Origin: Nautilus pompilius
Taxonomy: Eukaryota > Mollusca > Cephalopoda > Nautilida > Nautilidae
Assembly: GCA_018389105.1 (NCBI GenBank)
Contig: JACATO010002729.1
Coordinates: 124,001-188,000, forward strand
Direction: 5' to 3'
DNA: 64,000 nt
Below the pieces are notes generated by a model, which was given only the letters and a program-made list of their open reading frames with translations, was not told the origin of the DNA and searched no databases. Both the position numbers and the translations under genes were made by a program. Within the stretch, counting starts at the first letter, position 1, and every line of letters begins with the position of its first letter. Shown here piece by piece: positions 37,050 to 49,555 of this stretch.

Positions 37050-37260
37050 CTTTCACAGCTGGTACTTGTAGCCATCGGATACCGAAAGGCTGCGTTCATA
37101 TGGTGCCTACTGCGGAGTCGGAACTTCTCTGTTATCCACCATTTTCCGGTGTAGCACGACGAGAGTGAACCGGTAACCGGTCTCCGGGCAAAATCTGCAC
37201 CGGCACCAACCAACCCTCCCACACCCCACCTCTCTTCGAAATTGCGGCAACGGGGTACCG
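37050..37260 (-). promoter_or_regulatory. CpG-rich promoter and probable untranslated first exon of the twelve-finger gene
   Basis: A locally CpG-rich stretch ends, on the minus strand, at a good donor (CTGTGAAAG followed by GTAAAC). The right boundary is arbitrary; the transcription start was not identified. The region contains CCACCATTTTCCGG, an ETS/YY1-type promoter word (37,137-37,150). Confidence 0.4.
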
Positions 37261-38091
37261 CTCTGCAGACGCTGGGCGTGATCCGTGGCTAATAGGTGCC
37301 CCTATCTTTACGTATTGTTCTTCCGCTTTTCTCTATTTGTCCACTAACATCCCACAAGAGAGACATGTAGTAAACATTATAGAGTCCAGGCGCCAAAATA
37401 ACCGATCCAGCAAGACAGGTGCTCTTCACTGTCTCCCTTAATTCGCGGTAATAAAACAAAAGGGGGCAAGCTTCGTGTATGCGGGGGATTATTTATTTAT
37501 TTATTTTTTTTTAAATAGCGTGGAAAAGGAAACGTTAATAATTAAGGAAAAAAAAAAATATTCCCAGAATGCAACACGCCAACGTGTTAAGCGGAAATGC
37601 CTGCCGTAAAACGTGACAGATGTTGTTATGACGATTTCCGACACAGCAGGTGAACTTGCACCTGTAGATAATTTTAACTTGTAAAGTTGGTGATTCTAAT
37701 TAATTACGATGTTTGTATTTCAAATGTCGACCATTCCGTTTAAAAACAAGCAAACAAATATTCTACTTGCAAATAAGATCATTAATAAAAATTATAATAA
37801 TTCTATTTAAAGCATTAGGATAATTCTAATCCAAAATACTCTCCAAAAATAAGCAACAGGAGTTTGCAACCCTGTAGTGCTTGTGTGGTACGTTGTCCAT
37901 GTGAGTTCATATTCTGGTTGAAGACGACCCCACACACTGATCGAAACCCTCCCTTAAAACCTTGTCAGTAAAAGATGAGTTAAATTCTCTGGTGAAACAA
38001 AATGGTTGTCTGAAATGATCGTGCAAAAATGGCAAACATTGCCACTCAAAAAATTGATTGCAGACAAACTGACATTGGCAGAAAGGGGGTT
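37261..38091. other. Intergenic DNA, nothing recognised
   Basis: AT-rich in its second half, with T and A homopolymers near 37,500-37,560. The part beyond about 37,900 may be the flank of the transposon relic that follows. No terminal inverted repeat was found. Confidence 0.4.
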
Positions 38092-38545
38092 TTAATAACT
38101 TTTATGACTACCACTGACTCAGCTGCAGCTTATACACGTGTCTTGGCATCAACCAGATCAGACCACCCAGCTGTTTTTGTGAGATGCGCCATCCTTCATC
38201 CAGGGTCACATCCAGCTGATCAATAGACTCTAGGCGGACTTGGTGTCCGCAAACACAACACGCCTCCCTGGAATGTCCCAAGCATGCTTAGTTGGATTTA
38301 AGTCTGAAGATTGTGCAAGCCACACCATGCAAGTGACATTGCAGACCTGAAATGCAGCAATGACAATGAGCATGGCATAGACAGGCTTTGACATCCATAA
38401 AGATGAACATGGGGGCCTTGCCAATGGACCAGACAGACAACTACAGGCATAATGATCTTGTCCTCCTAATGGGGATAAGATCAGTGCTTCAGCCAACTTG
38501 AATGCCAACACATATCATCAAGCTGCCCCAACCTTTCTTTAAATT
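38092..38545 (-). mobile_element. Decayed Tc1-like transposase (DD34E type)
   Basis: Read on the minus strand, pieces in shifting frames match the C-terminal half of Tc1-family transposases in the right order: GSLMICVGIQVG then DLIPIR (about 38,535-38,460), DKIIMPVVV, FIFMD (corresponding to the FMDDNA motif around the second catalytic Asp), WLAQSSDLNPTKHAWD and GRRV (around the catalytic Glu motif SPDLNPIEHxWD), then TLDEGWRISQKQL and MPRHV, and a terminal SGSHKSY before TAA at 38,094-38,092 (family GGHTxY). Several frameshifts and stops make it dead. The N-terminal DNA-binding half and terminal repeats were not found. It would have encoded a cut-and-paste DNA transposase. Confidence 0.85.
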
Positions 38546-39900
38546 TCTGAAATCCAACAATTTTAAATGACAAAACCAAAAAAAAAAAAAAGAGAGATGA
38601 GTTTTCTGCAGCTTCTAACTGCTGTGCATTCAGTATTAGTCCCTCTAAATTAATGGCTATGGCAAGTGTTTCATGGTTTTATTTTGAATGAGGTACAGAG
38701 TAATTAAGAATACTTTAATACAAAATTAACCTAATATGCTTATATAAGAATGGGTAATTAAGGATCTATAAGTATATTGTTTAACTTTCTAGTTATTTCT
38801 AGGAAGCAGGAAACTGTCATGGCTTATAGAAGGCCACCAGGGGCAAAGAATGCTTATCGATATGGGATTTAAACTGATTTACAATGCCACCACTAAACAC
38901 TATCACTGGAAGTTTTAGTCATTTTCATGTTTAATTGTAATATGAAGCCATGCTGAAACTGTAGAATTGTTTATAATTAAGCCTCTACCATTGGTAACAG
39001 TGGATAACTGATAAGTAAAAAAGGCACTGTGTCACTTGCTGGAAATTTTTTATTATTTTAAAACACCTCCATCAAGCCGCCTCCTAGAGTCCAAAATCTG
39101 TACTGGATTAAATCCAGTAGTCTAGATCTTTACACTTGAAGCATGCTTGTTTTTTTTCTCCCTTTTCCCCCAAAAAACCCAGTCTTTATATTATAACTTA
39201 AGAGTGGAGCAGAAACTGTCGTGTTGAAAACCTTTTACTGGCGAGGCTGGGGATGCCATGGACATTGAAATCTATTACCCTGCCAGCTGTTACCATGTCA
39301 ACATTTTAGATAACTCAATAGCATAGAATAGCAACAAAAAAAACAACAAAAAACAATATGGCTGTAGCTTGTTCGTCACTTGTTTTTCATGAATACAAAC
39401 TGCTGTTTTCAGAATTTTTCTGTTTCTAGTGACATCCAGCTAAAGAACTATAAAGTAAAGTTGCTAAATGATCCAGGCTAGATACAGAAAAATGCAATTA
39501 AGCAAGGTATTTTTATTTAAAATGTTAAACAACAGTTGGGGGGGTTCAGCTTTAAAAAAAATCTCTTTTGGTTTCTATTGTCTTAAGTTTGGAATAATGC
39601 AACATTGTAATACAGCGGAGAAATAATTTTCATCTGATATTTTAAAAAAAAAAATATTTTTATTTAGGTAAAAGTTTACTTTCGTGATTTTCTATTTTGG
39701 TACATGCATCTATAATGATGATAATGATAAAGGTAAAAATGCAGGTACGTTTATGAAGACACCGATACAGAGAGACTGTGTGTGTTAAACAAACTCGGAA
39801 TTCAAGTTTTAACTTGTACCTGACTATCACCTGAAATTCAACGACTGCCCGATTTGTAATTATTCAGTGGTCGAGCGATCCCCGTACGTACAGGTGATCC
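38546..39900. other. Intergenic DNA, nothing recognised
   Basis: AT-rich spacer between the transposon relic and the CpG-rich promoter of the EH-domain gene. No convincing coding or RNA feature. A short CT run lies at 39,937-39,950. Confidence 0.45.
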
Positions 39901-40348
39901 TTCTTTGTCAGGTGGACACCAGGGGACAACAATCTTCTCTCTCTCTCTCTTTTGATGCCTAGTATCGAGAGAAAACCTGTGGGGGGGAAGGGAGGGGCAA
40001 CAACAAAAACGGAAGCCCCCAAAAATTCGACAACAAAGATCGAAGTTTGCTTGTCATGCCACAGGTGTCGGCGGAACCGGGGAGACGTGAAAGGGGAGGG
40101 GCCGCCCCGCTCGATCGACTAGTTAGGGCGTCTCGCGGACTCCGCGATACGCGGCGAGATAAGTAGCAAGCGTGGATCGCGGGCAACATTAAAGGGCGGC
40201 GGACCCAGGTGAGAAAGGTGAAAAAAAAAACTTTAAAAAGAAAAACAGCAACATGCTCTCCTCTCTCGTGGAACCTGCGGTGATTCTCCTTCGATGCCCC
40301 GCCACGTACGGAATACTTACCTGAGGAGGAGGAGGAGGAGGAGGAAAA
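39901..40348 (+). promoter_or_regulatory. CpG-rich promoter and 5' UTR of the EH-domain gene
   Basis: This is the most CpG-dense part of the right half of the window (GGGCGTCTCGCGGACTCCGC and similar at 40,125-40,200). It leads to a GAG/GGA-rich 5' UTR (40,322-40,345) and the start codon at 40,349. A second good donor, GACCCAG followed by GTGAGAAAGG at 40,208/40,209, suggests an alternative untranslated first exon. Boundaries are approximate. Confidence 0.55.
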
Positions 40349-40364
40349 ATGAACAGTGGGAAAG
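40349..40364 (+). CDS. First coding exon of an EH-domain protein (5' end)
   Basis: ATG at 40,349 with A at -3, followed by codons for MNSGK and one further G, then a textbook donor (AAAG followed by GTAAGT). The exon ends in phase 1, which fits the phase-1 exon at 60,391, where the split codon becomes GAT (Asp). Splicing would give MNSGKDGMEWQ. The intron would be about 20 kb, long but ordinary for a first intron. The CpG-rich setting supports a real 5' end. The link to the second exon is inference; only transcript data could prove it. Confidence 0.6.
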
Positions 40365-43198
40365 GTAAGTCGATACGTTTTGTTTTCGTTCAGTTACTAC
40401 TAGCGGTACTGTGTCGGTGGACAGAGTCCCCCCGGGGGGACGACGACAGACATTCGAACGGCGAGCTTTAGGAACCCCCACCCCCCGGGGGGGGAGAGAC
40501 TTTGTTGCGAATTACTGCTACTTTGCCTGCTTTCGGGCTTAATAGAGTCTGAATGTATAGGTAGACGAACTCGCCTCGCAGGTGCAATTAAAATTGGAAT
40601 TACTAGATTCTCCCTATCTATTCGGGAGCTAATTTCCTTGGCACCGCCCGTCCTTACAAAGGCTTACAGAATACACTTCCTTAAAAAGTCGAGAACAAAG
40701 AAAACAGCTTACTTCCCACCTGTACATCCATCATCGTTAACAACAATCTTACTCGTTTATCTGCGGTGCCCAGCGACCCCAGTAATGGCCCGATCATAAT
40801 TCTAAACTTTAAGTATTTTTGAAAAATCCCTAATTATTATACAATAGCTGTTCTAAACCATGATGAGCAGTTCGAATCCCCCAAACCATTATTATTATTA
40901 TTATTATTTAAAAGTTTCTTTTATTTCGTACTGTTTCACTATAATTAATTAACTAAATCTCAGTTTTTTTCTCAGACCAGTAAAACCTTACAATGGCACA
41001 GTACTGAGCTCCTGTTGGAAACTTTTCAGTTTAAATAGAGTTATCAATAAGTAAATGTGTGTGTGTGCTGTTCTTTTATTGTTGTCTCTTCTGGTTTTAA
41101 ACCTTTTTCTTTTCTTCTAAGCAAATTCTTTCACAGAGTTTACACTTCCTCTGAGAAGAGTACTGGTATCGCCCAGGTGTCATCACTAACGCTGTATTAT
41201 ATATGCACCCTGTGCCCAGTGCTAGATGACACTGTGGCACAAGTTGTCAGATTCCTTCTCTTTGGGCTTTAAAAATATTTTGTGAGCCTTTTACATGTGT
41301 GGATATCAGGAAAGGAACGGAATACCTTAACTAAGATTTTAAAATGATGTCTGTTTTTTCTGCTTGATTTTCCTACCCCTGAGAAAGTGAGACTTCCTGA
41401 TTTTCATATGACAGTGACACGGACAGTTCTCTATTTAATTTCTTTCCAAATTGAATATTGCCCTTAAGAGATTCTTAAACTTGAGTAGTTCATTAGAACA
41501 GAACTTTGATTGTTTTAGCACTTAATCATTTAATAATCAATAGTGACGATGATGATGATAATGTTAATCAGTATTGTTGAATCTTTTTACTGCTGTTTAA
41601 AGATGTAGATTTGTGGCATCAGCCAAGGATCCATTTTAATGGCTAAATTGTATTGATTTGAAACTAAAATTTTTAAAATTAGTATTTAAACTGTTGTTGA
41701 TGTTTGGTTATTCAGTGAAATAATGGAGGTTGCTCAATTAAAGTTGTATGATAAAGCCTTAAATTTAAATGATCGAACAAGTTGGGTTTTGCAGAGTGAA
41801 AGTACGTCCAGTTCGGTGGCGATGATGTGAACAAATTTTCTTCCAGGATATTGATAATTTTAAAATAATGACGTGACATCTATGATTTGTTTGAAACAAG
41901 AAAAGAAGCACACTAGAGTAGATATGAAGGGCTGGAATGCAAGTTATTTTTCGTTTAGATTTAATAGATCCAAGAAGGAATAAAGGTCATGGATATGTGA
42001 GGCAGTAAAGAAAGTGTCTGTTGAAACATTTTTTTTTTCCTTTCTCAAGTTATCTCCCTTGGCAGGTAGAGTCAGACAAGACCTCCATGTGATTCTTTGA
42101 CACAGGATAATAATCAGGCAGGATGTGAAAATTGCTGTTTGTGGACTCATTATCCTCTTCAGATTAGCTGAGCTGATACCATTAGAGAGGCTTATGAAGA
42201 GACCAGCTTTGAGTGGGAGGGAGAATGTAGCAGGTATTGGATGATCTGAAAAATCTATTGAAATACCCAATAATCTTACAAAACTGATTATTTTTTAGAA
42301 GGGGCGGGGCACCTAAACCCACTTTAAAAACTTGTTTCTAGAATCTTAAACTTCCCTCTTCATTTGCGATCCCTTAGCTTTGACGTGTTGGGTAAACTCT
42401 AACTCTTTGCATGCTTACCCCTCCCACTACCCTCAAAACCACTGTTAATCAGCACAGGTTGAGCCACAGGCACTGTGACACTTAGTACCTTTTCATTAAT
42501 CAGCATCCCTTGCAACAGATCCGTATTATCACTCCAACCCTGCGTATTCCGCATTACAAGCATTGACTAAATATATACATCCAGTCCGATACAAACGTTA
42601 ACCGGTCTCTCTGTGTTGGAGTGTAAAAACAAAGAAAAACTGACTAGGTATGCAAAGGGTTAAGAATAGAAAGTACCCTGTGTTAGGTTGCACGGTGCCA
42701 CATTTCAATGTGGTTGGAATAGAAAGGTTATAAATAAGCTGTCTCTCTACTGTAGTACAGCTTGTCTACTATCAAGTTTTCCCAAGTGTAGTAGGTTAAT
42801 TTATGTATACCTGTCAGAGGAATTCCTGAATAATTTTACAAAAATTTTTTTTTCTTTTCTGCATTTAAGTGGGAAAGTCTTGTGAGGGTGAACCTGCTTA
42901 AATTTGTATTTCTGTGATGCATTTCCTTCCTTCCTATTTTTTTTTTGTAGCGGGTGACTCATTGTATCATTTAGGTCCTAAGTTGGATGTTTCATAACTT
43001 GATTAATTTTTATAAAGAGATTTCTTTTGCTAATGGGACCTGTCATACATTTATCAAGGAGGAGGTGATATGTTCATCATGGAGACGTTCTCAGGGTCCT
43101 GTTTGCTCTGACTGAAAACAACTTGGGGAACTTTCTGAGCAACATTGTTGTTATACCAAGTTAAATGTTTAGCCAGTAAAACATGACAAAGTTGTTGT

Positions 43199-43229
<31 letters not shown>
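43199..43229. repeat. TAA microsatellite
   Basis: About ten tandem TAA units, in the long intron. Confidence 0.95.
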
Positions 43230-43984
43230 TTTCATCATTTACAAAACAATGCATTTTCCATTTTTAACATTTTTTCTTCTTCTTTTTCACTATTATTATT
43301 AATTTTACAACAAAAGTACGTAAAAAAACGAGACGCCTACATACAATGACAGCCCACATCATTGTATTACTTGTAATAACCCTGACTTTCAGCTTAACTA
43401 AGCTATAATTATTGGAATATTTAAACATTTGTTTTGTTGTCTAATCATTTGTGTGTTTCTGTTGTTAAAATAATGTTCCTTAGTCAAAACAAAATTGGCA
43501 TAGTGTGTATTTAATGAAGTTTGCTATTTCCTTATTGTATATCTACACCCACAAGAAATAGCTACATGAGAACATCTCAGGCAGAGGCTCTAGGAATATC
43601 AAACAAATACTTAATTGGCTTTATTATGTTAAAAATGTATTTTTTCCCTTGTAGCACACATCAGCGTTTCTTTATTCAGTTTTCAGATGATGCGGTGATT
43701 TTTGGCTATTCCCGTAACTTGCGCACTCTTGGTAAACATTCATGCACAATATCCCCCAATTTTTTCTTCCTTTTAATTATGGGTAAATAAGTTGACAATT
43801 TTTTTTTTATTTTAGAAATTATATGAGGTTAAAAACATAATAGATGATAAAAGTTCTGCTGTTGCATTCTCCCCCTTTTGTTTTTGTTGCTACAAATTAA
43901 ATTCTTTTTCTTCCTGAATTGACATGCAACTTAAGCTTTGCTGGTTAACCATTTTTAAACGGATATATGTTTAGCTTTGTCTGG

Positions 43985-44050
43985 TGAGGTTAGATTGCTG
44001 GACTGCTATGGTGAATGGCCTGAGTTCTATTCTTCTGGGGATTGCTTTCT
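43985..44050 (+). repeat. Possible tRNA-derived SINE fragment (copy A)
   Basis: The sequence around CTGGTGAGGTTAGATTGCTG and CTGAGTTCTATTCTTCTGG resembles a decayed tRNA head (A-box then B-box spacing). It aligns loosely with 53,055-53,110, where TGGTGGTTAAGCTTCTGGAC is followed by CTGGATTCAGTTTGG. Both share the phrase CTGGACTGCT. It is too degraded for certainty. Confidence 0.25.
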
Positions 44051-45206
44051 GACGTTGTATATTTTTTGCTCTTCTCCTACCACCCGCCTAGGTGTCTTCC
44101 AGGCATTCTAGTCTAGTAAGGACTTGTTACACCACCCATTTTGCACAGCTGTGTCCCTTCTATGGCAGCGCTCAGTAACTCGTACAATCTGCACGAAGTT
44201 CTGTAGCATAGAGGGCTTGGGCAACCACCAGCATCCATGGCTTTCCTGATGTCTACCAATATTCCTGGTGAGTTTTGATTCTCATTCGTGTTAGAAAAAT
44301 CTGCAGTGGAGATGAAAAAAGGAATTTCATTTAGCTGTAGAGATTTTAGGTGGGAGATTGAAAGCAGAGATGATTTTCTGTTATCTCATATGTTGATTTA
44401 CTTTCTTTAATCTAAATGGTACAGATAATAAATAAAAACCTCAGCATATAGAGTGCCAGCCATTTATACATTATACACAATATGTTTAATAAAAAGGAAA
44501 AAATACATGCACATATTTGTTTGTTTTTCACTTGGTCATTCTTCTTGAGTTTTTAAGTATGTACATGTACTTTGTATTAAGTAGCTTTTCTTGTTACAAT
44601 ACAATTTTAATGTGTTAGGCATTGCTTTTCTTTCTTTTCTATCATTTGTATTGACAATAACAGTGTGCCTGAGGATGTCAGAGATTAGCAAGTCTGCTAA
44701 AGTAAGAGAATTTTCCTTATTTTTAAGGGTATTCCCTAAACACCCCCTCCCTCCCTCTCTCCTTTTTTTTTGAATGTTTAATTTTTAGTATTCTTAAAGA
44801 CAATTTCTACAAGTTCAGTGATCCATTCTTTTGTGCCTTGCAGCAAGCATAAATCATTATTTGGGATGTCTTCTCTTTAGAGCTAGAACCTAGCTTAGCA
44901 CACTTCGTTTTCTCCATACTGCAGTATTTTTCATATTTAATTGTAGCCATGAATGTAATAATACATTATAACTTTGTTGCTTAACACATTTCCAGTGTAT
45001 AAACTGTATGTTAAACATTAAACAGTGATATATTCCTGTATGTATAGCTGAGTTAGACAAGTTTCATCTATCCCGCTCTTAAATCAGTAGTGGTACACAT
45101 ACAAATTAGCATCCATTCATGACTGAATTTGTTTGGTGCCACTGACTCGGATTTAGAATACTTTGGAAGGGTTATTTAAATTTTGTATGCAAACAGATTG
45201 AAATAA

Positions 45207-45332
45207 GCAATGTATGTGTGTGTGTATGTATGTAATGTGTGTGCGTATGTAATGTGTGTGTGTGCGTGCATATGTAATGTGTGTGTGTGTTATGTATGTA
45301 TGTGTGTGTATGTAATGTGTGTGTGTGTGTGG
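45207..45332. repeat. TG / TATG compound microsatellite
   Basis: Runs of TG alternate with TATGTAATG at intervals of roughly 20-30 bp, so it is partly a higher-order repeat. His/Thr-rich open frames on the minus strand are artefacts. Confidence 0.95.
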
Positions 45333-47790
45333 GCACAATTTCTTTATGATATTTTTTAATACACAATTATATTTAATACTCAGGTCCTCAGATTTAAAAC
45401 TATTTGCTGTAATTTTTGTTAAATAAGAAGAAGAAACAAATGAATGGCTTGGATCTCTATTAAATTTAATTCGTGTTTTTTTTTTTTACCCCAGATTTTG
45501 TGGCATGGCAGATTATTTTCAGTAGTTAGTTCTGGATAGTGTGGAAGGATTATGGGAGCCCACAATGCAGAACTCTTTCTCCTTAGTCCATCTTTGATCA
45601 TTAATGCTATTCAGGACTCTTTGTTTTTTTTTTAAATAATAAGCTAGCATCCCATCAATATGGCTTTACGCCTCAGTCTTCACAATCTTCCTTCATATTA
45701 GTCACACATTTTCAGCTGTGACTGAGAGACAACACAGTGTAATTAATTATAACCTGTGCTGCGGATACAAGCAATGATGATGTGTTCTGTTTGATGCATA
45801 ACAATGGAATCCTGGAACTTTGCAACTCTGACTGGCACATAGGAAAAGAAAAATTAGTTTCTTTATCTCAGAAATACTATGCTACATTTACATCAACTAT
45901 CTCATGGCACATTGGCAACCTTTTTTAAATGGTAATTACTTTGCTTGTTTGCATTATTTTTTTTTCAAAAATTTTGCTGTGAGTGGATTGATTGATCCTT
46001 GGCCCTCCATTTAGCAAAACGAATCAAATACACAGTAGTTCAGATTTTTTCTGGTTTTTGTTTGTATCTTTATTACCCTTTCTTCGAATCTGTCTTGTCA
46101 TCTTAACAGCTAATCGCTGCTATCTGAGAAATGTCTTTTCACCTCTGATAATATACACACTGCCATGTTCACTGGTAAGCCTTATTCTTACAAGGTGAAA
46201 GCCATTTTACATCATTTATACTTAAACAAAATATGGTGCATATGTATAATAATAAATTTAAACAAAAGATTACATCCCTTGTTTGTTTTGTGTCAACTGG
46301 CTTCTTGCATGTTTCTGCTGTTTATTTGGATACGTATTTTCCGCATTGAGTCATCTTTGCAGAAACAGTGCATTTGTGTACTAGGTCAGAATCTTCTTTG
46401 CACACTATCCTTTTATTCACCATGTCTCCTTCCACCATTCAAATCTGTATTACTTAGCGCTGGTTGAGCCACTAGGAGCCGTAACACACAATACTTTCTT
46501 CATTAATATAACTCTTTGTGATGACAAATCCTTGTTATCCCATCCACATACATTTTGCATTTTCAAGTGCATTGACTAAACATATGGCCAGTTTAACACA
46601 AATGCTAACCAGTACTTCTTGGGTGACCCAGGTGGTATATGGAGAGTTAGTGGTGTTAACTGGTTGACACTGTCAGATTCAGTCTTAATTATACCTCCAG
46701 CAAGTGGATAATCTTTTTCTTATTAAGAAAGGAGCAGAGTAGATGCAAGAGTGAGGGTCATTATGATTTTAGTCAATATGGATCTCAAAAAAGCTTCCTG
46801 CATGGGAGCTCTCATCCAGTAGGTTTCCGAAGAAGAGGTTGATAACTTATTGAATTAAAAGGTTTCGTATCTGAGGATCAAAGAGTTAAACTGTCAAACT
46901 ATTTAAGCAAAAGCTTAATAGTTTGATTTTTGTTTTTGATTTGTGGTTTTCACCTTTAAAGGAGAAGTATATATAATGCAGAAGTTAGGGCCACAGAGCC
47001 ACTAGGATGTTCTGTTGGACCAACCTTCTGTTCTTAGCAATGAACCAGTGAAATGAGAAGCATTCAGTTCGCCATGAGACTTTGTTTGTGGATGGTTTAA
47101 TAGATGTGACTGATAATTGGCAAAAATAACTCTATTATTATTACATAATCCTCTCATTGTTTCACTGAAATCTGAGATAAGAGTGTAAGTATTTAAATAA
47201 TTGCTTAGATGAGAATTTAGGACGGTGATTATGTGCATGTATATGTAGCACATCCGCAGGTGAATGTATCTGTTGGCTTTTCACTGAAAATGAAATAAGA
47301 TATTTTGATGGAAAATGTTTGTGTGCGACCAAAATTCCAGCATAAATGTATTATAAAAGGTTTTCTCATGTATATGTTTTCTAACAATCAGATGCTAATA
47401 TATAACAAACTGTACGTACTAATAATAGGATTATATATAACATGTGGAACTTTTCATTGATGAGTCAACAATTATGCCTACCTATGTATGTATCCTATTG
47501 ATCCAGTACCAGCGAGGTTTTTAAAAGCATATTGTCAGAAATTCGTTATTTTTATTATGAAACCTGTCTACGAAATAGTTTTGATGTATACATAGTTGTG
47601 GGATCACCTGTCAGTGTCTAAAAAATTTGTTACTAAACTTATTTCATCTTGTGTTTTTTAAAGTTTTGTGTAAGCATAAATAATGCCATTTTGCTTAAAC
47701 TTCTCTACTATTCCTAAGGACTCTTCTAAAGATTTTCTTAAAATAAACAAACATGCAAATGTAGATTATTTTGGCAAAACTTTTAAAAAA

Positions 47791-48050
47791 CTATTTCACA
47801 TGAACTCTTTTATGTTGCAATTTGCCATTACGGACAGGTGGGGGTAGGAAGTTTGAGAACTTATATCCAGCCCCGAATCTCTTAAAGTACCTTATGATTT
47901 CTTGTAACCTCATATCATCTGCATGAATGAACACATGGTTCTGCAGAGAAGCCTGAACTAATATGGTTACAGAATTTTTTTCTTTTTGTAAATCTTCTCT
48001 GGATGATGTCACTTTTTCTTCGTTTTCTTTTTTAATTTTGCTTTTCACAT
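47791..48050 (-). CDS. Candidate 3'-terminal exon of an unidentified minus-strand gene
   Basis: On the minus strand a clear acceptor (TATATTTGTTTTTCAG) is followed by 85 codons to a TAG at 47,791. The frame has no ATG before mid-exon, so it needs an upstream exon ending in phase 1. The peptide begins VKSKIKKENEEKVTSS, is Lys/Glu-rich (possible coiled coil) for about 25 residues, then looks globular (SVTILVQASLQNHVFIHADD, LQEIIRYFKRFG) and ends in a basic tail (LQHKRVHVK). Composition is far more protein-like than neighbouring frames. I do not recognise the family. A polyadenylation hexamer (TTTATT on the plus strand) occurs about 240 bases beyond. It lies within the predicted long intron of the EH-domain gene, on the opposite strand. 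Confidence 0.45.
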
Positions 48051-49390
48051 CTGAAAAACAAATATACACAAAATGCTGAAATCTCTTGCTTTTAATGTCA
48101 TTTAACTAAAGTTACAAGCCATTCTAAAGAGTCTGCCTTGACTTGCAAGTTTTAAGGGTTTATTCAGTATTGGTAACTTGCCCACAGAACAATAAGTTAA
48201 TTATAACTGTTACAATCTCTGGAGGATGGGGCTGAAATCAAGCTTGATCCAAATTTCCAGTAGGAATTATGGTACTACTAGGTCAGCTCTAACTGCAAAT
48301 AACTGTAAAGTTGTAAGACAGTTCTGGTGATAAAGTGACATTGGCAGTACTTCCTTAATGTGAACATTCTGTATTAATTAATGCTTTTAGAAATTCTGTA
48401 TTTTAATATGATATGTGCAAACTGATGGTACTGTGTGGATGTTTGGGCACTCATCACAATGTGATAACACTAGCTGATGTACTAGCTGCTTTACAATCAC
48501 CATAAAAAAATTTTGTGCTGATTTCTTTAAAGTGGACAAATGTATTTCTCTCTTTCTTATGAATACAAATTAAGAATAGGAAAAATACATAAACTTTAAA
48601 AAAAAAAAAGGTCAACATGTCTCAAATGTGAACATGGGGACATTTAATATCGGAACAAAACTTGAATGGTCAGAAAACTTACATTAATTTTTATGATAAT
48701 TGTTTCTTTAAAAGATTGTTTTTACTTGAACAGAAATAACACATATTTAGAATTTTTTTAATGTAAAGATATCCACTATGCATTGAAGTGATATTATGAT
48801 TCAGAATGTAGATTAAAAATTACTTTCACTATTATGTTTGCAGCAGAAACTTTGGGATTTTGAGTTTACTTATTATGATTTGACATAAGTAAATAGTCAC
48901 CTATGTTTGAAGGAATAAACACAAGTAGTTTGCATCTTATTGCTCTCTTTTGTTATACCCCATGCTATGAAGAGAACCAAGTTCTGCAACATATTCAGTT
49001 TACTGTTGACTTTAATTTACCTTGCTTCTCTTTACAGCAATAAGTTTCTATTGTGCTGGTATTGGGCATTCAAGATGCACATGATTTATTTTGTTAATAC
49101 CTTGGAGACTTTCCATTGGTTTCTATCAACATTCTATTGCTCCAGTATAAATTGTTTGCTCATGGCATAAGTATCTGTAGACTGGAACCTTCCATGCTCA
49201 GTACCAATTATTTTATAGCTTGCAATCATGTGATTATCTTGTGAATGGAATGGCTTAATTGAGTTTCAAAGGGTGACTGATATGCTTAACTTTTCTCTCC
49301 CTTTCTAACCTAGTGGATTAAAAGAATAGTTGAAGACAGAAGTCATGATTTCCTCTGAAGGATATAACTAAATGAGTGATTGTGCTATGT

Positions 49391-49555
49391 TTAATGACAA
49401 TACTGTAGATGACATGCATTTGTTAGATAACCAGCTGTGTCAAATATTCTGCCCTTAGGTGAATTACAAAGAAGACTATTCAATGATATCTGTTCTTTGG
49501 TTAGATCATAAATGGTTTTATGGGAGGATTGTGCTTTATTTATATTCTCCTGACT
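49391..49555 (-). CDS. Candidate internal exon of the unidentified minus-strand gene
   Basis: Minus-strand acceptor TTCTATTACAATGCAG, then an open frame of 54 codons in phase 0 (SQENINKAQSSHKTIYDLTK, later SPKGRIFDTAGYLTNACHLQ) to a stop at 49,391. Phase 0 fits the phase-0 donor of the exon at 56,239. Possible internal donors (TTT-GTAATT, CTG-GTTATC, CAT-GTCATC) all leave phase 1, which is what the terminal exon at 48,050 requires. The true donor cannot be chosen by eye, so the 3' boundary given is the stop. Family unknown. Confidence 0.33.
   Translation of the reverse strand, partial: SQENINKAQSSHKTIYDLTKEQISLNSLLCNSPKGRIFDTAGYLTNACHLQYCH

Larger units (their letters stand above)
40365..47790 (+). 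other. First part of the long intron 1 of the EH-domain gene
   Basis: Starts GTAAGT. Two G/C palindromes lie just inside: GTCCCCCCGGGGGGAC (40,426-40,441) and CCCCCCGGGGGGGG (40,481-40,494). It contains an ATT run (40,892-40,908), the mollusc-like word AGTTATCTCCCTTGGCA (42,048-42,064), a TAA run (43,199-43,229), a possible tRNA-type SINE (43,985-44,050) and a TG/TATG microsatellite (45,207-45,332). Two possible small cassette exons (42,951 and 43,687) are discussed as a finding. No full gene is supported. Confidence 0.5.
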
